Below are positions 55,527 to 64,000 of a DNA stretch of 64,000 nucleotides, piece after piece; position 1 is the first letter of the stretch; each line of letters begins with the position of its first letter. This DNA is from Ancylobacter amanitiformis (GTDB taxonomy: Bacteria > Pseudomonadota > Alphaproteobacteria > Rhizobiales > Xanthobacteraceae): positions 124,001-188,000 of the forward strand of contig NZ_JAUSVR010000007.1 of NCBI RefSeq assembly GCF_030814815.1, in the 5' to 3' direction. The translations under genes and the position numbers were made by a program. The notes under the pieces are model-generated. The model had not been told where the DNA came from. It ran no database searches and worked only from the letters and a program-made list of their open reading frames with translations.

Positions 55527-56551
55527 GGCGATAGAGACCTTGGGTTGATCGAGCCTCAGGCACAGGCCCTCAGTTCGTTTTGCATGGTCTGATATCATTC
55601 GGTTCGCTATGGGTTGTCAAGGGGCATTTATCGAACCGTCCGCAGACCAGTTCGTAAAGGGCATACCCAAATGGTCATAGCTTGGTGAGGCGGAGGCACC
55701 GTCTCCTCCCCGCCATGGACCTGATGCCCAGACCAGAGCCCCGAGACACTGACCCAAGGCCCGACCCCGAGGCACTGACCCCGAAGATGACCGCGCGGGA
55801 GGGGTGCCCCGGTGTCTGCTGCGGGGCCGGGCACTGTGATCGAGGACGGAGCCAGATGCCCCTGGGGGTGGAGGGGGGGAAGCCCTGCGTCGCCACGTTC
55901 TCTCGATGTGTCGCGTGATCGACCCCTAGGGTATCCGGGAGGATGGGCTTCAAGCGGACTGGGAGGCGGAGGGAGAGGCCACGCCTTCATCCCCAGCGAC
56001 CTCAAGTCCCCCACGATAAGCCGGACATGGAGCCCCGCGCGGGGCCGGACGTGGTGCCAAACTCAAGGCATGCGGCCTCATGGCATGGACCCCTTGGACA
56101 TCTGGGAGGAGCATCAGGCCGTGCTTGGAGGCGAGGCATCAGGGCTGCGTGAGGCGAGGCATCTGGGGTGGGACAGGGGGCGCGAGGCATGACAGGAGGG
56201 CGGGCAGGAGGCGCGAGGCGGGCGTCTGTCGTCAAGGTAACTGGGAGGGGAGGGCTTGGAGTGTCTGGGGAGGGTTAGGCTCCGCCTCATCACCCATGGC
56301 TTGATGGCCTGCCTTGAGCCCCATCTGTTCGGTGAAGGCTTCATGGTCACCTTGAGCATTAATGCCTCCTCCCGCCCCGCCTCTCCTCCAGTCTACCGAA
56401 GGTATGGCATCAAGGCGCCACTGAGGATGATGGGTCTGAGGCTAATCGCTCTAAGTCTCGGGGCATATTGCCGGGCTTAGAGCCACCTTCTTGAGAGGGC
56501 AGGGAGGGACACATGGAGACCAATAGTGGCCACTTCCCCCGAGAGGCGGAC
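55527..56551. other. About 1 kb without convincing genes; G-rich direct repeats
   Basis: Six-frame reading shows only Pro/Arg/Ser-rich frames of low quality. The plus strand is strongly purine (G) biased, most of all at 56100-56290. Short direct repeats occur: CCCGAGACACTGACCC and CCCGAGGCACTGACCC near 55740-55782, and GCGAGGCAT at 56131, 56154 and 56182. Possible roles are a replication origin, a packaging or recombination site, or a noncoding RNA. None is shown by the sequence. Confidence 0.6.
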
Positions 56552-57184
56552 TTATCGCCCGCCCCGATGCACGTCCGTTTCGATGGTGATGATGTCGTGG
56601 TGCTCGGGAACTTCACCCGCCTTTAGGTCGACTCCATGGTTCGGGTGATAGTCCCCGGCTGCTCTCTGCATCCCTGTTCGCACCAGTTCGGCCTGCCAGA
56701 ACTCCTTGAAGGGGCCACGCTCCAAGCGTTCACCCATGCTGCGGACACGCGCCCACCACCTGCCGCTTCGGTCCTGATGCACGCCCGTGCGGCCCGACTT
56801 GTTGCGGACATTGCGCCGCTGGTTCCGTGCGTTCTCCTCTGGCGTCGCCTCTCGAAGATTCTCCCAGCGGTTGTTGCTGGTATCGTGGTCTATATGGTCG
56901 ATGTGGTGAGCGGGCCAAGCACCCGTTTGCATCAGCCAGATGAGGCGGTGCACCCAGATGAATTTGCCGGCGATGTTAACCTTTCGGTATCCGGCAGGGT
57001 GGTCGCTCCCGGCAGGCTTACCTGCCCACAAGGCGTTTCTGCTAGCCCAAGCCCCATCCGTCTTGAACCACTTTCGGTCTCGCCATCGCCACGTCAGTAC
57101 GCCCGTGTCGGGATCGTATTCCAGAAGCTCCCGCGCGATGTCGGCCGTAAGCTCGGGGGTGGCGAGGCGCGTTGCCTCACTCAT
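56552..57184 (-). CDS. HNH homing endonuclease with AP2-like C-terminal domain
   Basis: A 210-residue phage-type HNH protein. An N-terminal region (LLEYDPDTGVLTWRWRDR) is typical of intron- or phage-borne HNH enzymes. The motif is WVHRLIWLMQTG, HHIDHIDHDTSNNRWENLRE, ATPEENARNQ, with the His, Asn and metal-site residues. KSGRTGVHQDRSGRWWARVR resembles an AP2 DNA-binding piece. Such genes spread as free-standing homing elements in phages. Its C-terminal coding overlaps a small plus-strand ORF at 56513. Confidence 0.9.
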   Translation of the reverse strand: MSEATRLATPELTADIARELLEYDPDTGVLTWRWRDRKWFKTDGAWASRNALWAGKPAGSDHPAGYRKVNIAGKFIWVHRLIWLMQTGAWPAHHIDHIDHDTSNNRWENLREATPEENARNQRRNVRNKSGRTGVHQDRSGRWWARVRSMGERLERGPFKEFWQAELVRTGMQRAAGDYHPNHGVDLKAGEVPEHHDIITIETDVHRGGR

Positions 57185-57220
57185 TGCATTCTCCTTCTCG
57201 ATTGACTTGGGGTGTCGGCC

Positions 57221-58528
57221 CTACGTCGCGGGACGGACGATGGGCTTTTCGACGACAGGGAGGGCCGTCCCGAGCACCTGCTTCGAGACTGCTTGCATCG
57301 CCCTCATGGCCACGGACTTGTCGAACTGGCGGACCTGAAGTCCGTCATGGAGAGGCATAGCGGGGATACCCTGCCGTTCCAGCTCCAGAAGCGCGGATAT
57401 GAGGATGCGGCTTTCAGCTGCCATCAGTTCCACGCCAACGTCGGACCCAAAGCATGACGCAATGGCGGGGTGGCGGTGGGCCATCGCAGCAACAAGCCGC
57501 CTCGCATCCCATCCCTCAGGTAGTGCGTCCCTCAGTTCTGGCGACAACCTCTGCATCGGGCTGGATCTGGAGAGCATTGACAACATGGCCAGCTTTGCGC
57601 CCGCCCGGTGACGCTCAAGACCCGAAATGTCGTATGGGTCGCCATCAGGCAGTCGTCCGGTCACTCGAAGGTACGCGAGCGTCGCGAACATGGCCTGAAA
57701 GTCGAGGTCGGCTATATCCTCTCCTTCAATCTTGATGAGGTGGCGTTCAGCCCTCGGGGTGTTCATCCACCAAGCGCCTTGAAGCCGGCCATTCAGTTCC
57801 CAGACGTGGGGGGCCTGTGGTGTGCGAAGCAGGAACCGGCGGTGGAGCGCGAGGGGAGCTTGCTGTTCCCCGGCCTTGGTCATCCTCACCCCGCTGAGGA
57901 AGGCGTTGATCCGCTCCACCTCGCCCCTGAGACGACGGGTCTCCTCGGTGTCGTCATAGTGGATGAGGACCTTGGGCGGAGGCTCGTTACCGAAGGGCTT
58001 CTCGCCAGTGCGAGCCACCAACCAAAGCCGTTCCCCGCCGTCTTCCCGTCCGATGTCACGGAGCCTGACCCCGTGTGCCGCCAGTCGAGAGATGAAGTCA
58101 GGCGATGGCTCAATCGTCGTCACCAGCCTCTTGAAGACATGCGGATGCCGGACAAGGAGGCCAAGTTCAGCCAGTTCCTCCACAATCGCTCCAAGGTGCC
58201 GCTGTGGGTAGTCTTGCCGCTCGTACCGTGTGGGCCTGGTTTTGCCGGTGCTAACCGCAAGTCGACCATCAGTCGCCGCATGGGGCGACAGGGCTAGCAA
58301 GGCGAGATTTGCCACCACATTGCCGACAACCTGCTCCCTCCGCTCCGCAGCATCCCGGCGAGATGGCGTGATGTCAGACGTGATGCCATCCACAAGGGCA
58401 CGGAGGGCGTCGCCGCTTGAGGTCAACCACGGGTCGAGGAAGACGGCCTCGGGTGGCTTGGTGATGGTGGGCTTGTGGTCATGCCATGGGTCGGACGTGT
58501 GGCCGGGCTCGTGGTGAGGCGCGGTCAT
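57221..58528 (-). CDS. Uncharacterised protein with DNA polymerase A-like palm motifs
   Basis: A 435-residue protein. The C-terminal half carries a pattern I recall from uncharacterised plasmid and phage proteins. It has an aromatic GRLQGAWWMNTP block (247-258), an acidic block DIADLDFQAMFATLAY (D274, D276), GDPYDISGL (296-304), AMAHRHPAIASCFGSDVGVE, and MPLHDGLQV (391-399, H394-D395). DxD-like and HD motifs at this spacing resemble motifs A and C of family A DNA polymerases. The N-terminal 200 residues look like a winged-helix DNA-binding region. It starts by ATGA overlap with the upstream zinc-finger gene. Replication or priming for the element is an inference. Confidence 0.6.
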   Translation of the reverse strand: MTAPHHEPGHTSDPWHDHKPTITKPPEAVFLDPWLTSSGDALRALVDGITSDITPSRRDAAERREQVVGNVVANLALLALSPHAATDGRLAVSTGKTRPTRYERQDYPQRHLGAIVEELAELGLLVRHPHVFKRLVTTIEPSPDFISRLAAHGVRLRDIGREDGGERLWLVARTGEKPFGNEPPPKVLIHYDDTEETRRLRGEVERINAFLSGVRMTKAGEQQAPLALHRRFLLRTPQAPHVWELNGRLQGAWWMNTPRAERHLIKIEGEDIADLDFQAMFATLAYLRVTGRLPDGDPYDISGLERHRAGAKLAMLSMLSRSSPMQRLSPELRDALPEGWDARRLVAAMAHRHPAIASCFGSDVGVELMAAESRILISALLELERQGIPAMPLHDGLQVRQFDKSVAMRAMQAVSKQVLGTALPVVEKPIVRPAT

Positions 58529-59331
58529 GGCGCCCTACCCGCGCGCACTGCCGCCAGTGTCTCCTCTATTGCCGTGTGGTCGATGGCGTGGGTGACACAC
58601 TCCAGCACCTTCTCACCAAGGATGACCATGGCCCGGCCCTGCGATCTGACGTAGCGCGTCTTGAGGTCGATCCCTCGCACTTGCCAGTTGGTGCCCGAGA
58701 CTCCGTGAAGCCGCTTCAAGACGCGTGAGACTTGCATCGGCACCCAATTAGGCCAGCCATATGGTCCCACTTCGCGATGCAGGGAGCGGACGGCGAGGAC
58801 GATTTCCATAATGGTCTCCGGTGGCGTGCCGACCTCATGGAGTTTCGCGAGCACCGAACGGGCCTTCTCCTGAGGCGACGCGGCTGCATGGTAATCGGCA
58901 GTGAGCGACCGCCCCTGAGACGACATCAGACCCACCAACCTCCCCACGACCATCACCACGCTGAGGTCCTGCCGATGTCGTGCGATCCACCGGCGGGCGG
59001 CTTTTCGGAACGGCGCTAGTTCGCTCGCCAGATAGCTAGGCCGTGTGGTGTTCCCGTGCCTACGGAGATGGTTGAGGTGTGGGCGGCAATACTCGGCTGA
59101 AAGCCCCTTGCTCTGAGACCGCGCTGTTAGTCGCTCACAGCCGGGCACGATGCACTCCTCAGGCCCATCGGGGTGCGGGGCTCTGGCTCTCTGCTTCACG
59201 TCCTGTGCCGCCGCCCGCCTCGCATTGCGGGAGGTCAAGGGGATGCCTCCTCGGGGACCGGTGTGGGCGAGTTGAGGAAGGGACGGGTCGTCGTCCTGCT
59301 GGGCTTCGTCAGCATGGCGTATCCTTTTCAT
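58525..59331 (-). CDS. Phage zinc-finger protein, translationally coupled to the polymerase-like gene
   Basis: A 268-residue protein. Residues about 60-95 contain a zinc-binding pattern CIVPGCERL...YCRPHLNHLRRHG (C-x4-C ... C-x2-H), like the small zinc modules of phage HNH and DNA-binding proteins. The remaining 170 residues are helical and not recognised (WIARHRQDLSVVMVVGRLVG, YGWPNWVPMQVSRVLKRLHG). Its stop overlaps the next gene's ATG. The pair probably acts together in DNA replication. Confidence 0.65.
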   Translation of the reverse strand: MKRIRHADEAQQDDDPSLPQLAHTGPRGGIPLTSRNARRAAAQDVKQRARAPHPDGPEECIVPGCERLTARSQSKGLSAEYCRPHLNHLRRHGNTTRPSYLASELAPFRKAARRWIARHRQDLSVVMVVGRLVGLMSSQGRSLTADYHAAASPQEKARSVLAKLHEVGTPPETIMEIVLAVRSLHREVGPYGWPNWVPMQVSRVLKRLHGVSGTNWQVRGIDLKTRYVRSQGRAMVILGEKVLECVTHAIDHTAIEETLAAVRAGRAP

Positions 59332-59404
59332 GATGCCGGATTGAAGGGGGGGCAGGTCATCCCCACCCCTCTATGTGTCGACCAATGGTTCAGCCGGCGA
59401 ACGA

Positions 59405-62400
59405 CTATCGCGGGGTCAGTGCTTGAAGCAGCGTCCTCGCGCCCGGCTCCCCGTTATTCCGCTCGCGGCGGTTCTTGATGATGGCTCCAGCCGCCTCCCT
59501 CTGTCGTGCCATGACGAGAGGCCCGAGGTCTTCCCGGTACTTGGAGATGAGCACTTTGCGGGCGGACGTGCGATATTCACTGACGAGGCGGGCGATGGCG
59601 TTGAGCCGAGTCCCCTTCACTCCCGGATCACCGTCAGGTAGGTCCTGAAAGGCGGTGGACTTGATGAGCTTCGCCACGACCTGCTTGAGGGGTTTCTGAC
59701 CGGGGAGATGCCCGGACAGCTCCTGGAACCTCTCGTAGGCATTGCGCCCGTCCTTGAGCGTGATGTCGCGCAGGTCGACACCCTCGAAGTTGGGCGCGGG
59801 CTTGCCGAGAGACTGACCTGTCTGGAGGGCAATGCGGTTCATCTCGGCGTCAACCACATCGTGGTCCTGATGCCCGGACAGTCCGATGTTCACCAGCATG
59901 GGGTCGCCCCACACGTCCAGCTTCATGGGCAGGGTATCGGAGAGGCCGGGCACCCCCTTGATCATCCCATCGACGAAGCCCCGAGCCTCCCTTAGGTAGG
60001 GGTCCGGGTTGACGCCACGAAGGAGGGACGAGAATGGCAACATCGCGCCCGCCGTCTGACCCATTGTGTTGGGAAGTTTGTTCTCCGGGTCTGAGAACGC
60101 GTCGAAGGCACGCTTGGCGTTGATGAGGGCGGACTTCTCCCAGAGGTTCTTGGCGAGGGACACCACGACAGCCTGAGCCGCCTGCGAATAGTCCTTGTCG
60201 GGGTTGGCGACCATCAGTTCCACGATGTCGGCAACAAGGCCAATTGCAGTGCCATAGGGGTCGAGGCGCCCATACTGGACATAGGCCGTGTTACCGTCCT
60301 CATCCGTGACGGGCATGGAGTAGGGACGCCAGCCGGTCTCCAGCATCGCCTTCTTGGCCTCGGGGTTGGAGGGGCCTCCTCCTGTCACCTGACCCGAGAG
60401 GGCGAGATGCGCCGCCACGCCAGCGAACAGGGAGCCGAGGGCCATCTGCCCCATGGCCTGTGCCTGGGCCTGCACCCCGTTGGCGCCCATGATGTCCAGC
60501 TTGAACTCGTGCTGAAGCATGTTGATGCCGGGGGTCAGCTTGATGCCATAGCGCAGGGCATTGGTGGGCGTCTTGATGAAGGGCATGAGGATGCCCAGCG
60601 GCTTGACGGTCGCGCGGTAGTCCGACAGACCCTTTCCGAGGCTACCCATGTCCCACAGCGTGGGGTGGTCGAGGTCCTGCTGGAAGGTGGTGATGCGCGA
60701 CTCTCGAAGCGCGGCGGAGTCAAGGGCCTGACCCGTGTCGGCATCGATAGCCTTGTTGAGAGCCGCCTGCACGTAGTCCTTGAAGGCTTGACCTGTGAGG
60801 CCCGCGTCGCCCGCCTCCACCGCCGCACGTGATTGCACCACGGATCGATACCTGAGCTGCTGGAACAGTTCGTCCGTGGCTCCAGTCGCCCGAGTAGGCA
60901 TACCAACGAGGTTGCGGTAGGTTGCGGCCTGCCATGCGTTCTGCACCACGCCCCAAACGCTGGTGGTGGGCTTCCAGACGATGGGCTGGATGCGGGTACC
61001 GGCAGACTCAGAGGTCATAGCCTCGATACCGTGAGGCGACAGGATGGAGTCGCCGCGAAGGAACGCCTCCACGGCATGCGAGAAGCCGTCATAGAGCGAA
61101 GACACCGTATAGGCGTACTCACGCTTGGCCTGCTTGGCGAGGGCGCTAAGCTCCGCCCTCTTGCCGGGGTCACGGGTGACAAGTCGCAGAGCGGCAGACC
61201 CGAACAGCTTCTCGGTGGGCCGTGCGAGGGTCATCAGGGCATTGGACGTGGCGTTGATGGTGTGGGTGGGCCACAGCCACAGGAGGCCGTTCACCGTGTG
61301 GAACTGCATCTCGGCCAGCACCCGTTTCCCCCAGGTCGGGCTCGCCAGCTTTATCAGCTTGGAGGGGTCGCCGTCCGCCTTCGCCATAATAGCGGCTAGT
61401 GACTCCGGCGAGAAATCCTTGAGTGCGGCGATGTTGGCGGCGCTGTCTTTGAAGTCCGACCGAAGCCGACGCAAGCCCCGCCCCATGTTGCTGGCGATGG
61501 AGAGGCCATGAGCCGCCACGTCTGCCGCCGCAGCTACTCGACGGGTCATCTCCGCCATAGCCATACTCGCATCACCCCCGAACTCATCAAGGTTGCCGAG
61601 CTGGATTTGCTTGAACAGGTGGTCAGCATCCGCGAACATCTTGGAGCTGATGCGCATGGCCGCCTCCATGTGCGGGACGGACTGCACGGCTGCCGCGCCC
61701 GCCTCCCGGATGGAGCCCAGTACGAAGTCCGGGTCCATGTTGTAGGCTCGGGCGAACTCCTCGCCCAACTTGGTGGCCTTGGCGTCGGTCAGGACGGCCC
61801 CGCCCTTGGCCGTATCGTATTGTTCCTTCAGGACCTCCGCCGTGCGGTTCATGAGGGCCTGCGAGTCGTCCGTCGTCCATATGCGCTGCCACGGAATGTG
61901 CAGGTTGGCGTCGAACTCGTGGCCCGCATCCTCGGCAGCATCACGAGACCCGTATTTGATGACAGCCTCTTGGTCCGCCTCCGTCCTCGCCATGATCTCC
62001 TTGAGCTTGTCATCGGGCATGTCTGACCACGGACGGCTCTTGGCCCCGGCCCCACCGCCTTCCCCGGCCTTGGAGTAGACAGCATCGGGGGCGGGCTCGG
62101 GGGGTATAGCGGCGCTTTCTTCGGCCGATGCCTTGGCGCCCGGCTTGACGTTGTCATTCACCGGCCCATTGCTGGGGAGCTTTGAGGCGTCAATCTGGGC
62201 GTTCTGATTGTCGGCCTTGGGCGGGAGTGCGCCCGGCTCATCCTCGGTGCGAACCCCGAGGTCTGCCTGATGCACAGAGCCCTTCGGTCCCGCGATGGTG
62301 TCGTTGGCCGGCTCCTTCACGCCCATGAGCGGGGTGTTGTCGTTGACGCTCGGGGCCGTGGGCTGGTCGTTGATCTTGGTGGTAACCAGTGGCTCGGGCT

Positions 62401-63193
62401 CGGGATAAGGTCCCCAAGGGCCGGACCTGCGAGGCGGCACGGGGACGGATGGCTCCTCGCGCAGCTTCTCGATGACGGTGGCGGCCTCATCCGTCTTCCC
62501 CGTCCGAAGGAACTTCACGGCCTGCACAGCGCCGACGAACGCGAGGTCGACCCCAAGGCTCTCCAAGGCGTTCTTGAAGCGCCCCAGAGCGGCACTGTCC
62601 TCGGGGTCCGACGCAAGGAAGCGTGTCACAGGGTTGGTCAGCGCCGGGAACTGCTCCAAGGCATCGGAGAGCCGGGCCTCATGCGGATCGAGAGCGACAT
62701 AGCCGGCGAACGCCCCCTTGGCCATCTCGAAGCCAGCCTTGGACTTCTGGAGGAGCTTGACGGGACCAAGCACCTTGTCTGCGCCGATGAGCCCGGTGAC
62801 GATCTGCGCGACGCTGGTGCCCACGGCATTGAGTGGGCTCTTGGCCCCCAGTTCGGCGGTGCGCTGCTCGATGCCGGTACGCAAGGCCGACTTGTCCTCC
62901 GGGGCCGGCTCGCCCAAGAGGAAGTCCTTGGTCTCGATGCCGGCCTTTGCGACGCCGCCGCCTATGGACTTCCACAGGTCAGCGGCGCCGGACAGGGAGC
63001 GTTCCAGAAGGGACGGGTCTTCCGTGGGCTGCGCAGGGGCGGACGCAGGGGTGGGGCTTGATGCCGGCTGCGCTACCTGTGCCGAGTCTGGGGCGGGCTG
63101 AGAGGTGGGGTCTTCGGCCTGCTGCTGCTGAATGTCGGCGTGCCCCGCGTCGACCTCTGCGAGGGCCTTGAAGAATGGGTCTTCTTGTTCCAT
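59405..63193 (-). CDS. Large phage virion-like protein (1262 aa)
   Basis: ATG 63193 (MEQEDPFFKALAEVDAGHAD) gives 1262 residues; a start at 63376 would overlap the lysozyme gene. The first 130 residues are Gln/Ala/Pro-rich, followed by a conserved-looking amphipathic region, a Pro/Asp linker (310-420), and a helical remainder with one or two hydrophobic segments (QMALGSLFAGVAAHLALSG). Size, position next to a lysozyme-domain gene and composition resemble internal virion or DNA-ejection proteins of podovirus-like phages. No enzymatic motif was identified. The family is not known to me. Confidence 0.7.
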   Translation of the reverse strand: MEQEDPFFKALAEVDAGHADIQQQQAEDPTSQPAPDSAQVAQPASSPTPASAPAQPTEDPSLLERSLSGAADLWKSIGGGVAKAGIETKDFLLGEPAPEDKSALRTGIEQRTAELGAKSPLNAVGTSVAQIVTGLIGADKVLGPVKLLQKSKAGFEMAKGAFAGYVALDPHEARLSDALEQFPALTNPVTRFLASDPEDSAALGRFKNALESLGVDLAFVGAVQAVKFLRTGKTDEAATVIEKLREEPSVPVPPRRSGPWGPYPEPEPLVTTKINDQPTAPSVNDNTPLMGVKEPANDTIAGPKGSVHQADLGVRTEDEPGALPPKADNQNAQIDASKLPSNGPVNDNVKPGAKASAEESAAIPPEPAPDAVYSKAGEGGGAGAKSRPWSDMPDDKLKEIMARTEADQEAVIKYGSRDAAEDAGHEFDANLHIPWQRIWTTDDSQALMNRTAEVLKEQYDTAKGGAVLTDAKATKLGEEFARAYNMDPDFVLGSIREAGAAAVQSVPHMEAAMRISSKMFADADHLFKQIQLGNLDEFGGDASMAMAEMTRRVAAAADVAAHGLSIASNMGRGLRRLRSDFKDSAANIAALKDFSPESLAAIMAKADGDPSKLIKLASPTWGKRVLAEMQFHTVNGLLWLWPTHTINATSNALMTLARPTEKLFGSAALRLVTRDPGKRAELSALAKQAKREYAYTVSSLYDGFSHAVEAFLRGDSILSPHGIEAMTSESAGTRIQPIVWKPTTSVWGVVQNAWQAATYRNLVGMPTRATGATDELFQQLRYRSVVQSRAAVEAGDAGLTGQAFKDYVQAALNKAIDADTGQALDSAALRESRITTFQQDLDHPTLWDMGSLGKGLSDYRATVKPLGILMPFIKTPTNALRYGIKLTPGINMLQHEFKLDIMGANGVQAQAQAMGQMALGSLFAGVAAHLALSGQVTGGGPSNPEAKKAMLETGWRPYSMPVTDEDGNTAYVQYGRLDPYGTAIGLVADIVELMVANPDKDYSQAAQAVVVSLAKNLWEKSALINAKRAFDAFSDPENKLPNTMGQTAGAMLPFSSLLRGVNPDPYLREARGFVDGMIKGVPGLSDTLPMKLDVWGDPMLVNIGLSGHQDHDVVDAEMNRIALQTGQSLGKPAPNFEGVDLRDITLKDGRNAYERFQELSGHLPGQKPLKQVVAKLIKSTAFQDLPDGDPGVKGTRLNAIARLVSEYRTSARKVLISKYREDLGPLVMARQREAAGAIIKNRRERNNGEPGARTLLQALTPR

Positions 63194-63207
63194 CGGTGAT
63201 CCTTGGG

Positions 63208-64000
63208 TTAGTCGGACGAGGCGACCTTGGTGGCGCTCAGGGCGTCCTTGACCTTCTTGGTCTTTGCACCGAGACGCTGATTGTAGGTTGCGGTGCCATC
63301 TGCACGCGGCAGGGAGGCCCATTCGGCGGACAGTCCAGCCATGAACTGCTCGTCGGACATCGTGCCAGCCTGCCACTGGTCGAGACCCCGGCCCTTCAGG
63401 AGCTGGAGGGCAAGCTGGTCTTGAAGCTCTGGCGTGAACTTGGTGTCGTCACTCAGGCCCATCCGCTGCTTCAGACTGCGCAAGGTGGTGCGGATGATCT
63501 GGTAGCGACCGACTGCCGAGCTGTTCATGGAGTTGCCGGGATGCGCCAGCATCTTGCCTTGAAGCTGGTCGATCTCCCCGAGGGTCATCCCCGTGAGGTT
63601 GACGGGTCCCCCGGTGAAGGCGCCATAGCTCAGGGTCTCGTTATATCCGGCCCCCTTGTCGGTGCCTTCCGCCCCGCCAATGAGGCTAAGCAGTGGCGCC
63701 ACGGGTACGTTTGAGGCGGCGAGCTGCGTGGCCTTGGGTTGGTCCTTGAACAGCCCGACCAGCTTGGTGCGGACCTCGGGTGTGATATCGCTGCGCTTCT
63801 CCAGTGGCGGCGTTGCGGTGCCCTGCCCGGCCGGCGGCGTGGTGTTCTCCACCGGGATGTTGGCCTTCTGCTGCTGCTGCCAGATGAGCTGATGGGCGTA
63901 CTCGGGGGTCCACCCCTTGCGCTTCGCCAGCGTCTCCACGGCCTGGCGCTGGTCCGGGCTCAGGGAGTCGAGTCCGGGAGCCTTAGCCTGCGGCTGTGTT
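63208..64000 (-). CDS. Phage lysozyme/muramidase-domain protein (N terminus outside window)
   Basis: At least 264 codons are open to the right edge. A lambda-lysozyme-like domain starts at LLSLIGGAEGTDKGAGYNET with the catalytic Glu in GGAEGTDKG, and continues with SSAVGRYQIIRTTLRSLKQR and DQLALQLLKGRG. A Gln-rich N-terminal stretch (LIWQQQQKANIPVEN) precedes it. The part seen before GTG 63939 (LDSLSPDQRQAVETLAKRKG) shows the protein is longer. It lies 14 bp upstream of the large virion-like gene, so it may be a virion-associated lysozyme that opens the cell wall during ejection. Confidence 0.85.
   Translation of the reverse strand, partial: TQPQAKAPGLDSLSPDQRQAVETLAKRKGWTPEYAHQLIWQQQQKANIPVENTTPPAGQGTATPPLEKRSDITPEVRTKLVGLFKDQPKATQLAASNVPVAPLLSLIGGAEGTDKGAGYNETLSYGAFTGGPVNLTGMTLGEIDQLQGKMLAHPGNSMNSSAVGRYQIIRTTLRSLKQRMGLSDDTKFTPELQDQLALQLLKGRGLDQWQAGTMSDEQFMAGLSAEWASLPRADGTATYNQRLGAKTKKVKDALSATKVASSD

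Larger units (their letters stand above)
52522..64000. mobile_element. Integrated phage-like element (left end; right end outside window)
   Basis: The interrupted glycosyltransferase marks the left junction within about 10 bp. Next come a palindrome, a tyrosine integrase, a serine recombinase, an HNH endonuclease, a polymerase-like protein, a large virion-like protein and a lysozyme-domain protein. Most genes point left (minus strand) except integrase and one small gene. No tRNA lies at the junction, so attachment seems to be inside the glycosyltransferase gene. Confidence 0.88.

Noticed and set aside
55628-56359. Several ORFs in the G-rich phage region
   Set aside because: All are Pro/Arg/Ser-rich, lack good ribosome sites and show no domain.

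Overview
The window is high-GC, densely coded bacterial DNA. It looks like a chromosome segment of a Hyphomicrobiales (Rhizobiales) alphaproteobacterium, possibly of the Xanthobacteraceae type. This rests on three things: an ScfR-type regulator next to propionyl-CoA carboxylase, a soxBDAG-purU-folD sarcosine operon, and several intergenic repeat families typical of Rhizobiales. The genus is an inference. No rRNA, tRNA or CRISPR array was seen.

Layout: 1-5.5 kb, acyl-CoA carboxylase genes pccB-pccA (pccA runs off the left edge) divergent from their likely ScfR/PccR regulator. 5.7-8.9 kb, a secreted DUF1194 protein, an XRE-cupin regulator and soluble transhydrogenase sthA. 9.2-17.5 kb, a small hypothetical gene and the one-carbon operon soxB-soxD-soxA-soxG-purU-folD with a divergent LysR gene. 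17.7-19.2 kb, an acyl carrier protein and ketoacyl synthase pair that resembles NodF/NodE. 19.4-26.7 kb, an autotransporter, a Tat-exported GH1 glucosidase, a GntP-type permease and a secreted GH5 glucanase. 26.8-31.5 kb, malonyl-CoA synthetase and a three-gene Gtr-like lipid-linked sugar cassette. 31.5-34.4 kb, copper repressor csoR divergent from copper ATPase copA, with two palindromic operators between them. 34.6-41.3 kb, a GIY-YIG protein, dadA behind a tandem glycine riboswitch, nadA-nadB-nadC behind two matching operator-like palindromes, and an MgtC-family protein.

41.4-48.8 kb is the most interesting chromosomal block. It is a tightly spaced seven-gene operon (hpaB-type monooxygenase, flavin reductase, M20 peptidase/deacylase, RidA-like, DUF1028, GlcG/HbpS-like, AroQ-like), divergent from a LysR gene followed by a GhrA-like reductase. 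The AroQ-like protein has lost three active-site residues and the RidA-like protein lacks its deaminase arginine, so an uncharacterised catabolic pathway is likely. It may act on a nitrogen-containing aromatic or heterocycle. 48.8-52.1 kb holds a PAS-GGDEF-EAL protein, a 51-residue membrane peptide and a SCO copper chaperone.

From about 52.52 kb to the right edge is an integrated phage-like element. It cuts a glycosyltransferase gene, leaving only the C-terminal third at 52.0-52.5 kb. The element carries a tyrosine integrase, a serine recombinase, about 1 kb of G-rich DNA without convincing genes, an HNH endonuclease, a protein with DNA polymerase A-like palm motifs coupled to a zinc-finger protein, a 1262-residue virion-like protein and a lysozyme-domain protein that runs off the right edge.
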